In this document: in pieces, positions 18,557 through 27,995 of the stretch
Numbering within the stretch: the stretch's first letter is position 1
How the letters are laid out: each line of letters starts with the position of its first letter
NCBI RefSeq assembly: GCF_031020795.1
Contig: NZ_JAVHJP010000001.1
Coordinates: 842,751 to 906,750, forward strand
Origin: Hydrogenophaga pseudoflava
Lineage (GTDB): Bacteria; Pseudomonadota; Gammaproteobacteria; Burkholderiales; Burkholderiaceae_C
Direction: 5' to 3'
Length of the DNA stretch: 64,000 nucleotides
The notes under the pieces: model-generated
What the model saw: only the letters and a program-made list of their open reading frames with translations
Told to the model about the DNA's origin: nothing
Database searches by the model: none
Made by a program: the position numbers and the translations under genes

Positions 18557-19186
18557 GGCCCGAGCCCGCAGTTCCTGCAGCGTGGTCGCCAGCAGGCGCA
18601 GCCCGAAGGCGCCAACCAGGCCCGCCGCTCCGCGGTTGAACACCGCGCGCCCGCGCTGGTAGGCGGACTGGATGCGACCATGCGAGAACGCAAGCGCCAG
18701 GAACACGTGCCAGACCACGGCGTTGAACCAGACCAGCAGCAGCGCCGCAGCCAGGGTGCCGATGCCCGGAGAGGGAGGCAGCGCGGTGGCAAACACGCTG
18801 CCGAAGAACAGCGCGGTCTTGGGGTTGAACACATTGGTGATGAAGCCCATGCGGAACGCCGCCGCCCGGCTGGTCGTCACCGCCTGGACCCCCGCCGCTG
18901 CCGTGACCGGCGAGCGCCAGAGCTTCCAGCCCACGTGGCAGAGATAGAGCGCACCCGCGATCTGGAAACCCTGACGCAGCGCCGGATGCGCGGAAAACAC
19001 CGCCCCCATGCCCAGCAGCGCCAGCGAGGCCCAGAGCAGGGTCACGGTGGTGATGCCCGCAACGGCCGCCAGCGACACGCTGCGGGTGCTGCCCGCGGCC
19101 AGTTGGGCGATCAGCACGAAGTTGACTCCCGGACTGACCAGCACGACCCAATGCAGGACGGCGATGGTGAGGAAGGTGGTGAGCAT
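18554..19186 (-). CDS. LysE/RhtB family amino-acid exporter
   Basis: The protein has 210 residues and about six hydrophobic helices. The family signature is clear at the start: SPGVNFVLIAQLAAGSTRSVSLAAVAGI, with a later GFITNVFNPKTALFFGSVF. Members export amino acids or homoserine lactones across the inner membrane. It lies 19 bp downstream of the isochorismatase-like gene on the same strand and upstream of the VOC gene, so the three may form one transcript. The exported compound is not predictable. Confidence 0.9.
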   Translation of the reverse strand: MLTTFLTIAVLHWVVLVSPGVNFVLIAQLAAGSTRSVSLAAVAGITTVTLLWASLALLGMGAVFSAHPALRQGFQIAGALYLCHVGWKLWRSPVTAAAGVQAVTTSRAAAFRMGFITNVFNPKTALFFGSVFATALPPSPGIGTLAAALLLVWFNAVVWHVFLALAFSHGRIQSAYQRGRAVFNRGAAGLVGAFGLRLLATTLQELRARA

Positions 19187-19205
19187 GATGGATTCTCTGA
19201 ATGGT

Positions 19206-19763
19206 TCAGTTGAAGCCGAGCTGCACAGCAGGGACCACCCGGTTCCTGCGGCCCGGGTACGACAGCCAGGGCAGCACCGCGTTGAACTCTCGGACGATGT
19301 CGCCGGCCTCGACCGCAGTGCCGCCTCCGGTGTCCAGGCGCTTGGCGATGTGCGCGTCGCCCAGCAGCGTCAGGTCGTAGCCACGTTCCAGCGCGGCGTA
19401 GGCCGTGGCGCGGATGCACCAGCCGGTGACAGCCCCGCACAGCACGATGTGGGCGACCCCGTGCGCCGCCAGTTCGGCCTCCAGCGTGGTCTGCTCGAAC
19501 GAGGAGTTGTGCTGCTTGTAGACGCGGATGTCGTCCACCTGCGGCACCAGCGCCGGCACCCACTGCCACTCGGCGCTGCCCCGGGGCAGCTCCTCGTCGT
19601 CGTGCTGCACCCAGATGATGGGTGCACCCGCATCGCGGGCCTTGTGCACGGCGATGGTGATGGCGTCGAGCTGACGGGATATGTCGCCCGCAGCGGCGAC
19701 GACGCCGACCTGCACGTCGACGATGAGCAATGCGGACCGGTTGCCGGTCCGGATGGTGGCCAT
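19206..19763 (-). CDS. Isochorismatase-family cysteine hydrolase
   Basis: The protein has 185 residues from the ATG at 19763 (MATIRTGNRSALLIVDVQ). An in-frame ATG at 19793 would overlap the upstream lipoprotein gene by 23 bp and adds residues that do not look like the family, so the shorter start is chosen. The catalytic triad is visible: Asp in LLIVDVQ, Lys in VYKQHNSSFE and Cys in GAVTGWCIRATA. Members include nicotinamidases and other amidohydrolases. The exact substrate is unknown. Confidence 0.87.
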   Translation of the reverse strand: MATIRTGNRSALLIVDVQVGVVAAAGDISRQLDAITIAVHKARDAGAPIIWVQHDDEELPRGSAEWQWVPALVPQVDDIRVYKQHNSSFEQTTLEAELAAHGVAHIVLCGAVTGWCIRATAYAALERGYDLTLLGDAHIAKRLDTGGGTAVEAGDIVREFNAVLPWLSYPGRRNRVVPAVQLGFN

Positions 19764-19770
19764 GGATACG

Positions 19771-20493
19771 TCAGCTCGATTGGCCAGCGGCATCGCGCCT
19801 CTTGTCCACTGGCTTGGCGTTCAACACAGCGTCCCTGAAAGCCGGATCGGCCGCCAGTCCCTTCAGGCTGTCGACGTAGGCGTTCAATATCAGCGTCGAC
19901 ACTCCTCCCGGGAGGTCGCCGTCCACTTCGAATCGCCCCGGTATCTTGCGGGTATAGATGACCTTTTTGCTTGAAATTTCGAGCAGTTCCCAGGTGATCT
20001 CTAGCAATGCACCGCCTTTCACAAGGCCTGGAGCACCTGTGCGCAGGTCCGGACTGTGAGCAAAAGGATGCCAAGCGTTCGCATTCACTCTGCTCAGACG
20101 CCCTCCCAACAGCAAATCCGGTAAGGCTGACGACTTGAAGACCGAAGTCTCTTCAGGAGCCATTTTGTATCCGAGGGGCGAAAACACACTCGCAAATCCC
20201 CTCCGCAAATCACCATCACTGAGCAGACGTGCATCTGGCGGCAATCGTGGGAGGCTCACATCATTCTTCCACCACGTATATTGAATGCCAACACTGGATT
20301 CATTCGGGTCAATGTTTGTCACAAAGGGCCCCAACGCCAGGGAGCCGACCGCTTGAGCTTCTGGCACTTTCAACGGCACGGAATCACTGGTTTTGACTAC
20401 CGGCGTCCCGCCGCACCCCACCAGCAGCAAGATAGCGAACAGCGATGGCAAAAGCCGGGACACAACCGATCTGTTGTCAGTGAAAAAGCTCAT
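19771..20493 (-). CDS. Unidentified lipoprotein
   Basis: The protein has 240 residues. A lipoprotein signal peptide is visible (basic start, hydrophobic run, lipobox LLVGC with Cys near residue 27), so it is predicted to be a lipid-anchored periplasmic protein. I do not recognise the family. The mature part has no obvious repeats; WELLEISSKKVIYTRKIPG and a Gly-rich LPGGVSTLILNAYVDSLKGL resemble small outer-membrane-associated lipoproteins with an unknown domain. The base composition is clearly less GC-rich than both flanks, which suggests separate acquisition. A GGAG lies just upstream of the start. Confidence 0.75.
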   Translation of the reverse strand: MSFFTDNRSVVSRLLPSLFAILLLVGCGGTPVVKTSDSVPLKVPEAQAVGSLALGPFVTNIDPNESSVGIQYTWWKNDVSLPRLPPDARLLSDGDLRRGFASVFSPLGYKMAPEETSVFKSSALPDLLLGGRLSRVNANAWHPFAHSPDLRTGAPGLVKGGALLEITWELLEISSKKVIYTRKIPGRFEVDGDLPGGVSTLILNAYVDSLKGLAADPAFRDAVLNAKPVDKRRDAAGQSS

Positions 20494-20563
20494 TAGGTTG
20501 ACTCCAAAGTCCGCTTCAAATCGACTATAGCCTGCACCAAAGGATCAGCAGCTTCTGGCGGAT

Positions 20564-21316
20564 TTACTTCAACGTGCAATCACAAAAACGATTCCACCCC
20601 CGCGCCCGAAGCTCACACGCTGGGCAGCTGCCGCAGCCGTAGCCCCAGTCGTGGCGGTGTTCCCGGTCGCCGATGTAGCAGGTGTGGGTGTGTTCGACGA
20701 TCAGGTCGACCAGTGCGTGGCCGCCATCGGCGACGCCCGAATCCTCCCCCAGCTCGTGCGCGAGCTGCCAGGTCTGGGCCTTGTCGATCCACATCAGCGG
20801 GGTGTCGATCAGGAAGCGGTGGTCCATGCCGAGGCTGAGCGCCACCTGCAGCGCCTTCATGGTGTCGTCGCGGCAGTCGGGGTAGCCGCTGAAGTCGGTT
20901 TCGCAGACGCCGGTGACGATGACCTGGATGTCCCGCCGGTAGGCCAGCGCCGCAGCCAGCGTGAGGAACAGCAGGTTGCGGCCGGGCACGAAGGTGTTGG
21001 GCAGGCCGCTGGCCTCCATCCTGAACGCCATGTCGCGGGTGAGCGAGGTTTCGCTGACCTTGCCCAGCACGGCCAGGTCCAGCAGGTGGTCTTCGCCCAG
21101 GCGCCCGTCCCAGGCCGGGAACTGCTCGCGGATCTTCTGCAGCACCACCGTGCGCGCCTGCAGCTCCACGCTGTGGCGCTGGCCGTAGTCGAAGCCCAGG
21201 GTTTCGACGCGCGGGTAGCGCGCGAGCGCGTGGGCGAGGCAGGTGGTGGAGTCCTGCCCGCCGGAGAACAGGACGAGGGCGCTGGTGTGGTGGGAGGTGC
21301 GGGTCTGCGCGTTCAT
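20564..21316 (-). CDS. queC: QueC, 7-cyano-7-deazaguanine (preQ0) synthase
   Basis: The protein has 250 residues. The ATP-pyrophosphatase P-loop SGGQDS is at residues 18-23, and the C-terminal zinc cysteines are in [14 protein letters not shown]. QueC turns 7-carboxy-7-deazaguanine, ATP and ammonia into preQ0 in the queuosine pathway. It lies 25 bp after the HDOD gene on the same strand, so it may be read from the end of the flagellar operon. queD and queE are not in the window. Confidence 0.95.
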   Translation of the reverse strand: MNAQTRTSHHTSALVLFSGGQDSTTCLAHALARYPRVETLGFDYGQRHSVELQARTVVLQKIREQFPAWDGRLGEDHLLDLAVLGKVSETSLTRDMAFRMEASGLPNTFVPGRNLLFLTLAAALAYRRDIQVIVTGVCETDFSGYPDCRDDTMKALQVALSLGMDHRFLIDTPLMWIDKAQTWQLAHELGEDSGVADGGHALVDLIVEHTHTCYIGDREHRHDWGYGCGSCPACELRARGWNRFCDCTLK

Positions 21317-21341
21317 CCGCGCATGGTAGCGGCCACGGGGT

Positions 21342-22598
21342 TCAGACTCCCCTCAAGGGAGCCTGTGGAGCGGGTGCGAGTCCGTGGTCGCGGCTGGTGG
21401 CCAGCATGCGCAGCAGGCCGCGGTTGGCGTGTTCGAGCGTGACCTCGTGCTGTTCGCAGACGCCCGGCAGCCGGTCGATGCGGTCGGCGTCGCCCTGTGC
21501 GCGCGCGATGTCCAGCAGCGGGTGGTATGGCCCAATGTGGCTGAGCAGGGCGTCGGATACGCGCGGCGACAGCGGCAGGTGGCCAATCAGCTGGGCCAGC
21601 GGCTCGTGCAGCAGGCGGTCGAGCTGGCCGAAGATGGCGGTGGTGTAGACCTCGGCGCGCAGCGCCTCGTCCGAGCCAGGGTCCAGCAGGTGCTGCGCCA
21701 GCCGCGCCTGCATCACATGGCCGTAGCGCACCGGGTGCAGGGCCAGGTCTTCGTCAGCGCCGGCCTGCTGCTCGATCAGCCAGCGGTCGAGCGCCGAAAA
21801 GCCCAGCATCATGATGGCGTGTCGCAGCGCGCCGATCTCGTGCCGGCCACCGTACAGCGAGGAGTTGACCCTCAGCAGCAGCCGGTACACGAGCACCGGG
21901 TCCTGGCGGACGTAGCGTTCGACACGCTCGATGGAGGCGTCTTTCTCGAGCGCCTGGCGGATCAGGGCGATGGCCACCGGGTCGCAGCCGGGGGCCCGGT
22001 GGCGGGTGTTGTGCAGCACGTCGTCGTCGGGCCAGCCCAGCACCCCCCAGGCGCCCGCCTCGTCGAGGCAGTGGTCGGCCAGCGCGCGGTTGCACACGTT
22101 GCGGTAGATCTGCCCCGGGCGGATCGGTGTGGGCCGCGGCGGCACGGGCACCGCCGCGGTGGGGCGGCACTGCAGGGCCTCCAGGGCGTCGGCCGCGTCC
22201 AGGCGCAACAGGCTGCGCACGTCCAGCGGCACGGCGTATTCGTGGCGCACCTCGGCGAAGTCCGCGCGGCGGATGAGCTGGTGGCCTTGGCGCACGGCCT
22301 GCGAGAGCAGGGCCAGGCTTTCCGTATGCGCGAACAGGGCCGAGGGCACTTCGAGGCAGGTGTTGGGCACCGGCGTGCACCGCAGGGCCTGGTGCAGCAG
22401 CGAGGGCGATTCGAGCGCGAGGATGAGCACCGGCGCAGCCACCGGCCAGTCGTCGCCCAGCACCTGCATCAGGTGGGCCGCGTCGACCGAGGCCGGGTCG
22501 GTCGGCAGCACCGTCAGGCGCACCGCCGCGAGCAGCCGGTGCCGGTTCCAGACCGGCTGGTAGGCCATCGCAACGCTGTCGAGGACGGTGTGGCTCAT
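21342..22598 (-). CDS. HDOD-domain signalling protein with a degenerate EAL-like N-terminus
   Basis: The protein has 418 residues. The C-terminal half (about 200-400) has the HDOD pattern: [46 protein letters not shown] and an A-rich helix with few metal-binding His/Asp pairs. The N-terminal half (about 1-180) aligns in layout with an EAL-like domain ([18 protein letters not shown]), but the catalytic EAL glutamates are absent. This layout is that of the CdgJ/YuxH group, which bind rather than cut cyclic di-GMP and affect motility. It starts 15 bp after flgL and is probably in the flg transcript. Confidence 0.78.
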   Translation of the reverse strand: MSHTVLDSVAMAYQPVWNRHRLLAAVRLTVLPTDPASVDAAHLMQVLGDDWPVAAPVLILALESPSLLHQALRCTPVPNTCLEVPSALFAHTESLALLSQAVRQGHQLIRRADFAEVRHEYAVPLDVRSLLRLDAADALEALQCRPTAAVPVPPRPTPIRPGQIYRNVCNRALADHCLDEAGAWGVLGWPDDDVLHNTRHRAPGCDPVAIALIRQALEKDASIERVERYVRQDPVLVYRLLLRVNSSLYGGRHEIGALRHAIMMLGFSALDRWLIEQQAGADEDLALHPVRYGHVMQARLAQHLLDPGSDEALRAEVYTTAIFGQLDRLLHEPLAQLIGHLPLSPRVSDALLSHIGPYHPLLDIARAQGDADRIDRLPGVCEQHEVTLEHANRGLLRMLATSRDHGLAPAPQAPLRGV

Positions 22599-22613
22599 GC
22601 GGCGGGTCCGGTG

Positions 22614-23837
22614 TCAGCTCAGGTACTGGAACAGCGAGAGCTTCTGGATGGACGCATAGGACTGGAGCGCCGCCTGGGCGCCCACTTCCATGGTCTTGAA
22701 CTCCGAATAGGCCTTGACCAGGTCGATGTCGACGAGCCGGGAGTTTTCAATGGTGTGGTCGGCCTCCCGGTTGCCCAGCAGGTTGTCCATCGAGTCGGCG
22801 CGGCCGAGCCACTCGCCGGCCTGTGCGCGTGCCAGCAGCATGCGTTCGTGTCCGGCGTCGAGTTCGGCCAGGGCACGGCCCAGGTTGTGGGTGCGCAGGG
22901 CGGCGTCGCCGCTGCCCCCGTTGTCCAGGCGCAGGGTGTCGATGGCGTCCTGCATCACCTTGAACATGTCGGTCGGCGCGGTGGATGGTGTGATGTCCAG
23001 CTGGTCGCCGGCACGCGGCTCGCCGTTGAGCTGGAAGGACATGCCGTCGAATTCGATCTGCGAGCCGGAGCTGTAAGGCAGGCCGGTCTGGCCGGGCACG
23101 GGGGTGCCGGTGGTCACGTCGACCACGCTGTACTGCATGGCGCCGGCGGTGCCGCTGAAGTCGATGCGGTAGTCGTGGCCGGTGAGCGCCGAGGGGTCGG
23201 TCACCTGGCCGGTGTCGCTGCGCAGGCTGCCGGTGTTGCCAGCGGCCAGGTCGATGGAGAAGGTGCCGTTGCCGGCGGGAATGCGCATCCAGATGGCCTC
23301 GCCGTCCATGGCGTTGGGCAGCTGGTTGTCGCCGGCGGCCTTCTGGCCGCGCTGGCCGTCAAAACGCACCTCGTTGCTGCCGCTGCCGAACTCCTGCACG
23401 AACGGCACGGGCGAGCCGCCCAGTCCGCCGAAGAGGCTCTGCCCGGCGCTGTTCTGGCGGTTCACCGCCGCGAACAGCTGCTCGCGCAGCCCCTCGATTT
23501 CCTTGGCCAGGGCCTGGCGCTCGGTGGAGCCGTAGCCGGCGTTGCCGCCCGCGATGATCAGCTCGCGCACCCGCTGCACGAGGTCGCCCGCCTCACCCAG
23601 CGCGCTCTCGGCCTGCTGGATGCTGGTGCGCGAGGACTCCAGCGCGCGCTGGTCGGTCTGCACCCGCGAGAGCCGGGTCTGCACCGCTTCGGACAGGGCG
23701 GCGGCCACCGGGTCGTCGCTGGCGCGCAGCACCCGCTTGCCGCTGGAGATGCGCTCCTGCTGCGCGGCCAGCTCCGCCTGGCGCTTGGTGATCTGCGCAA
23801 TGGTGGTGTCGTAGGTGTGGGCGGTGGCGACTCTCAT
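22614..23837 (-). CDS. flgL: FlgL, hook-filament junction protein
   Basis: The protein has 407 residues. The conserved flagellin-like N-terminus (AHTYDTTIAQITKRQAELAAQQERISSGKRVLRASDDP) and C-terminus (YSEFKTMEVGAQAALQSYASIQKLSLFQYL) are both present, with a beta-rich middle domain. FlgL joins the hook-associated FlgK layer to the flagellin filament and is exported by the flagellar type III apparatus. It is the distal flg gene, 17 bp after flgK. Confidence 0.95.
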   Translation of the reverse strand: MRVATAHTYDTTIAQITKRQAELAAQQERISSGKRVLRASDDPVAAALSEAVQTRLSRVQTDQRALESSRTSIQQAESALGEAGDLVQRVRELIIAGGNAGYGSTERQALAKEIEGLREQLFAAVNRQNSAGQSLFGGLGGSPVPFVQEFGSGSNEVRFDGQRGQKAAGDNQLPNAMDGEAIWMRIPAGNGTFSIDLAAGNTGSLRSDTGQVTDPSALTGHDYRIDFSGTAGAMQYSVVDVTTGTPVPGQTGLPYSSGSQIEFDGMSFQLNGEPRAGDQLDITPSTAPTDMFKVMQDAIDTLRLDNGGSGDAALRTHNLGRALAELDAGHERMLLARAQAGEWLGRADSMDNLLGNREADHTIENSRLVDIDLVKAYSEFKTMEVGAQAALQSYASIQKLSLFQYLS

Positions 23838-23854
23838 GTCGGGGCTCCCCTGGG

Positions 23855-25765
23855 TCAGCGCATGGTGTGCAGCAGGGTGTCGAAGGTGCCCTGGGCGATT
23901 TGCATGTATTTGGCGGCGGCCTGGTAGGCCTGCTGGTACTGCAGCAGGCGCGCGGCTTCCTCGTCCAGGTTGACACCCGAGACCGCGGCGCGTGCGGCTT
24001 CGTTGCTGGCGGCCACCTGGCCGGAGTAGCTGGCGGCGAACTGCGCGCCCTGCACCCGTGTGCCGATGTCGGAGAGCACGGCGCTGTAGCCATTGGAGAG
24101 CGAGACGCCGTCGAAGGTGGCGAGGTCGCGCAGCGCCAGCATGCCGCCGGCGTTGCCGCCGTTCTGACCGTAGTTGGAGCTGGGCGCTGCGGTGATGGCG
24201 AAGCTGTCGCCGGCGGACGGGTTGCCGCGCAGCGTGAGACTCCAGCCATTGAGCACGATGGGCTGACCCGGCGTGTAGTTGTAGCTCGCGGGCGGACCCG
24301 CGTTGTCCGGCGGCGGGTTGCCCGGGCCCAGGCCGGTGGCGGTGAAGCTGCCGTCGGCCAGGAAGGTCAGGGTCACCGGGTCGGTGAGGTTGGCCGAGGG
24401 CTCCACCGGATACAGGCTGACGATGCCCATGCCGCTGGTGTTGCCGCTGCCGGGCGTGACCATCACCGGGCTGGCTGCGGCCAGGCGGTCGGCCGCGCTC
24501 ACGGCCATCTGCATGTTGCGGGCCACCGCTGCGAACGGGCGCACGAGGAAGCCGTCGCCCGTGGCCGCGGCACCGCTGTCGATCTGGAAGCTCAGGCCGT
24601 CGAGCTCGGCGGGCAGGCCGGCGAAGGAACTGATCTGGCCGTCGGAGAGGCGCACGATGTCGACGCCGGTGGCCGTGAAGTTGACCTGGTAGTCCGACGG
24701 CTGGAGGGCCGTGGGGTCGCTGACCTCGGCGTGCATCGCCGCATTGCCCGTGTTGGTGGGCACGGGCAGGCCGGCCACATCGGCCGGCGGCACGAAGAAG
24801 GGCTCGCCGGTGCCACCCTGCAGGTTCACGCCGAGCGCGTGCTGGGTGTTCACCGTCGTGGCCAGCGCCAGCGCCATGCGGCCGATCTGGTTGGTGACAT
24901 CCTTCAGGTCTTCGTCGATGAACTGCACGACGCCGCCCAGCTTGCCGCCCAGGGCGCTGCCGTCGAGCTCCATGGTGGAGCTGCCCTGCTGGAACTGGAT
25001 GCGCTGCTGCGAGCCGTCGGTGCTGTCGGGCACCACCGCCAGGCGGGCGGCGCCGCTGCCCAACACCAGCGGCTGGCTGCCGGCGACGAACACATTGATG
25101 CGGCCGTCGTCGGCGTTCACCGTGCTCACCTGTACCAGCTTGCTGAGCTCGCCGATGAGCTGGTCGCGCTGGTCCAGCAGGTCGTTGGGTTCGCCGGCGC
25201 TGCCCTGGTTCTCCAGGATCTTCTGGTTGATCTTGGCAATGTCCTCGGCCAGCCGGTTGATGTTGTTCACCGTGTCGCCCACCTGCTGGCGGGCGCTGGT
25301 GGTGAGGATGTCCAGCTGGCCGGCGGTGTCGCGCAGGCGCGAGGCGATCTCCTCGCCTCGCCCGATCACCACCGAACGAGCGGCCATGTTGGTGGGCGAC
25401 GAGGCCACGTCGGACCAGGCGTTGAGCAGGTCGTTCATCGCTGCGCCCAGACCGCCTTCACCGGTCGGGAAGATGTTTTCCAGCTGCGCCAGCCGCGCCA
25501 GGCGTTCGCTGTCGGCCGAAGCCACCGAGCTGGAGAGCTGGGCCTCGCGCGTGAGGTAGGCGTCGTGCATGCGGGCCACGGTGCCCAGCTCGACCCCTTT
25601 GCCGAGAAAGAAGCCGCCCAGCGGCTGGTAACCGGCGCTGCGCATCTCCACCGTCTGGCGCGAGTAGCCGGCGGTGTTGACGTTGGCGATGTTGTGCCCG
25701 ATGACCTGCAGCGCCGAAAGATTGGCGGTGAGGGCCTGGCTGCCGATGTTGAGTGCGGATGACAT
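23855..25765 (-). CDS. flgK: FlgK, hook-associated protein 1
   Basis: The protein has 636 residues. The N-terminus has the flagellar rod signature SALQVIGHNIANVNTAGYSRQTV and the C-terminus has VNLDEEAARLLQYQQAYQAAAKYMQIAQ. The central part carries Gly/Pro-rich loops (about 475-500). FlgK is the first hook-filament junction layer. It lies 16 bp after flgJ and upstream of flgL, the usual order. Confidence 0.96.
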   Translation of the reverse strand: MSSALNIGSQALTANLSALQVIGHNIANVNTAGYSRQTVEMRSAGYQPLGGFFLGKGVELGTVARMHDAYLTREAQLSSSVASADSERLARLAQLENIFPTGEGGLGAAMNDLLNAWSDVASSPTNMAARSVVIGRGEEIASRLRDTAGQLDILTTSARQQVGDTVNNINRLAEDIAKINQKILENQGSAGEPNDLLDQRDQLIGELSKLVQVSTVNADDGRINVFVAGSQPLVLGSGAARLAVVPDSTDGSQQRIQFQQGSSTMELDGSALGGKLGGVVQFIDEDLKDVTNQIGRMALALATTVNTQHALGVNLQGGTGEPFFVPPADVAGLPVPTNTGNAAMHAEVSDPTALQPSDYQVNFTATGVDIVRLSDGQISSFAGLPAELDGLSFQIDSGAAATGDGFLVRPFAAVARNMQMAVSAADRLAAASPVMVTPGSGNTSGMGIVSLYPVEPSANLTDPVTLTFLADGSFTATGLGPGNPPPDNAGPPASYNYTPGQPIVLNGWSLTLRGNPSAGDSFAITAAPSSNYGQNGGNAGGMLALRDLATFDGVSLSNGYSAVLSDIGTRVQGAQFAASYSGQVAASNEAARAAVSGVNLDEEAARLLQYQQAYQAAAKYMQIAQGTFDTLLHTMR

Positions 25766-25781
25766 GGCGGTGTTCCTGCGC

Positions 25782-26816
25782 TCAGTTCAGCGCCGACATC
25801 TGAGCGCGTTGCAGGCTCAGCGCCGTGTTGATCGACCGGCTGAGCTTGGCCGCGTACTGCGGATCGGTGGCGTAACCGGCGCGCTGCAGGCTGCTGGCAA
25901 AGCCGTTCACCGAGCCGATCTGGTCCATGGCCTTGTCGTAGCGCGGGCTGCGCGTGATCAGGCGCGCGTAGTCGCGGAAGGAGTCGGCGTAGGAGTCGTA
26001 GGCGCGAAAGCGTGCGGTGGTCTTGCGCGGCACGCCATTGACGTATTCGGTGGTGGTCACCTCGGCCACCTTGCCCTTCCACGAGGACGTGGCCTTGATG
26101 CCGAACAGGTTGTGGGACGGCGTGCCGTCGCGCATGCGGATCTCGCTCTTGCCCCAGCCGGTCTCGTGGCCGGCCTGGCCGATCATGTATCCGGCCGGGA
26201 TGCCCGATTCGCGCGCCACGGTGGCGGCGGCCTGGTGGTGCTGCTGCACGAAGTCGGCCTGGCGCTGGCTGGGCGACATCGCGCGGCGGGCGGCGGCCGA
26301 CGGCTGGGCAGCCGACGCCGCGGCCTCGGCCCCGGTGGTGGTCGCCGGTGGAGCGTACTTGAGCAGGTTGCGCAGGTCCGAGCGCTTGAGCGGCTTGAAC
26401 TCCATGGCGTCGCCGGTGCCCGGGGTGCCGGTGCTGGTGGCCGACGGGTCGGCCGCGGCGGCCTTGCCGTCCGCGGTGGCGCCGGCCTTGGCCTGCGCCG
26501 CGTTCATCTGGCGGCTGAGCTGGCGCTCGATCGACTCGCTCAAGCCCCCGGGCAGGCCCGAGAGCTGCACCGCCAGCTGCTGGTCGAGCAGGTCGGTGCC
26601 CAGGTCGCTGCCCTCGCCTTCGAGCAGGCCGGACTTCTGGGTCGCGTCGCGCATGCTCTTGATCAGCTCGCGCATGAACAGCGACTCGAACTGCTTGGCC
26701 GCTTCCTTGAGCGCACCCTTGCCACCGTCGCCATCGCGCGCCGCGCCGTACTTCAGCGCGTTGAGCGCGCCCGGGTCGGCGGCCAGGCCTTGGGTGGTGG
26801 GCTGCAGCGAAGACAT
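25782..26816 (-). CDS. flgJ: FlgJ, rod scaffold and peptidoglycan hydrolase
   Basis: The protein has 344 residues. The N-terminal rod-capping part (about 30-110) has QFESLFMRELIKSMRDAT. A Ala/Pro-rich linker (about 120-190) leads to the C-terminal GH73-type glucosaminidase domain (about 195-344), with the catalytic glutamate in GQAGHETGWGKSEIR and a later YDSYADSFRDYARLI. It opens the cell wall for the growing rod in the periplasm. It stops 16 bp before flgK and starts 4 bp after the end of flgI. Confidence 0.95.
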   Translation of the reverse strand: MSSLQPTTQGLAADPGALNALKYGAARDGDGGKGALKEAAKQFESLFMRELIKSMRDATQKSGLLEGEGSDLGTDLLDQQLAVQLSGLPGGLSESIERQLSRQMNAAQAKAGATADGKAAAADPSATSTGTPGTGDAMEFKPLKRSDLRNLLKYAPPATTTGAEAAASAAQPSAAARRAMSPSQRQADFVQQHHQAAATVARESGIPAGYMIGQAGHETGWGKSEIRMRDGTPSHNLFGIKATSSWKGKVAEVTTTEYVNGVPRKTTARFRAYDSYADSFRDYARLITRSPRYDKAMDQIGSVNGFASSLQRAGYATDPQYAAKLSRSINTALSLQRAQMSALN

Positions 26817-26820
26817 GGCG

Positions 26821-27975
26821 TCAGATCACTTCAAGCTCGGCGTTCATGGCGCCGGCGGCCTTGATCGCCTGCAGGATGGCGAGCAGGTCCTGCGGCGTGG
26901 CGCCCAGGCCGTTGAGCATGCGCACCAGGTCGGCGAGCTGCGGCGCGGCGTCCATCTTGATGAGCGCGCCGCCGTCCTGGCTGATCTTGATGTCGGTCTT
27001 CTCGGCCACCACGGTCTGGCCCTGCGACAGCGGGTTGGGCTGGCTGACCACCGGGGTCGAGCTGATGCTCACCGAGAGGTTGCCATGCGCCACCGCAACG
27101 GGACCGAGCGTGACGGCCTGGTTCATGACGATGGAGCCGGTGCGGGTGTTGATGATCACCTTGGCCACCGGCACCGTGGCCTCCAGCGGAATCTCTTCGA
27201 TCTCGGCCATGAAGCTCACGCGGGCGTCGGGGTTGGCCGGCGCGCGCAGGCGCACCAGGCGACCGTCCACCGCGCTGGCCACGCCGGTGCCCATGCGGTC
27301 ATTGATCGCCTGCGCCACGCGGCGCGCGGTCTGGAAATCGGCCGAGTTCAGGCCCAGGTCGATGGTGTCGCCGAAGGCGAACGCGGTCGGCACCGCGCGC
27401 TCGACCTGCGCCCCCGCGGGGATGCGGCCGGCGCTCAGGTGGTTGATCTGCACCTTGCTGCCGCCGCCCGAGGCGCCGGCGCCGCCGACCAGCAGGTTGC
27501 CCTGGGCCAGCGCGTAGATCTCGCCGTCGGCACCCTTGAGCGGCGTGGTGATGAGGGTGCCGCCGCGCAGCGACTTGGCATTGCCCATGGACGAGACGGT
27601 GACGTCGATCATCTGGCCCGGCTGGGCGAACGGCGGCAGCTGCGCGGTGACCATCACGGCCGCCACATTCTTCATCTGCACCTTGGCGTCGGCCGGCAGG
27701 GTCAGGCCCAGCTGCTGCAGGTAGTTGTTCATGCCCTGCGAGGTGTAGGGCATCTGCGTGGTCTGGTCGCCCGTGCCGTCCAGGCCCACCACCAGACCGA
27801 AGCCGGTGAGCTGGTTGCTGCGCACGCCCTGCACCGCCGCGATCTCCTTGATGCGCATGGCGTTCGCATTCAGCGGCCAGCCCAGCCAGACCAGCAGGCC
27901 GATGGCCAGCACGGACCAGGCCAGCAGGCGGTGCCAGCCGGCGTCGAGGGGGATGGAGCGGTGCTGCGGGTTCAT
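26821..27975 (-). CDS. flgI: FlgI, flagellar P-ring protein
   Basis: The protein has 384 residues. An N-terminal signal peptide (hydrophobic run about residues 18-36) precedes the conserved mature start MRIKEIAAVQGVRSNQLTGFGLVVGLDGTGD. FlgI forms the periplasmic P ring around the rod and is exported by Sec. Length is normal. It starts 20 bp after flgH and is followed by flgJ after 4 bp. Confidence 0.97.
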   Translation of the reverse strand: MNPQHRSIPLDAGWHRLLAWSVLAIGLLVWLGWPLNANAMRIKEIAAVQGVRSNQLTGFGLVVGLDGTGDQTTQMPYTSQGMNNYLQQLGLTLPADAKVQMKNVAAVMVTAQLPPFAQPGQMIDVTVSSMGNAKSLRGGTLITTPLKGADGEIYALAQGNLLVGGAGASGGGSKVQINHLSAGRIPAGAQVERAVPTAFAFGDTIDLGLNSADFQTARRVAQAINDRMGTGVASAVDGRLVRLRAPANPDARVSFMAEIEEIPLEATVPVAKVIINTRTGSIVMNQAVTLGPVAVAHGNLSVSISSTPVVSQPNPLSQGQTVVAEKTDIKISQDGGALIKMDAAPQLADLVRMLNGLGATPQDLLAILQAIKAAGAMNAELEVI

Positions 27976-27995
27976 GAGAACAATGCTAGGCAGCC

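Noticed and set aside
21384..23927. Open frame of 847 codons on the + strand
   Set aside because: It is antisense to the HDOD gene, flgL and the intergenic gap, with low-complexity composition (Gln, His, Arg, Gly, Val). The - strand genes are clear.
23867..25762. Open frame of 631 codons on the + strand
   Set aside because: It mirrors flgK almost base for base and has shadow composition with no domain.
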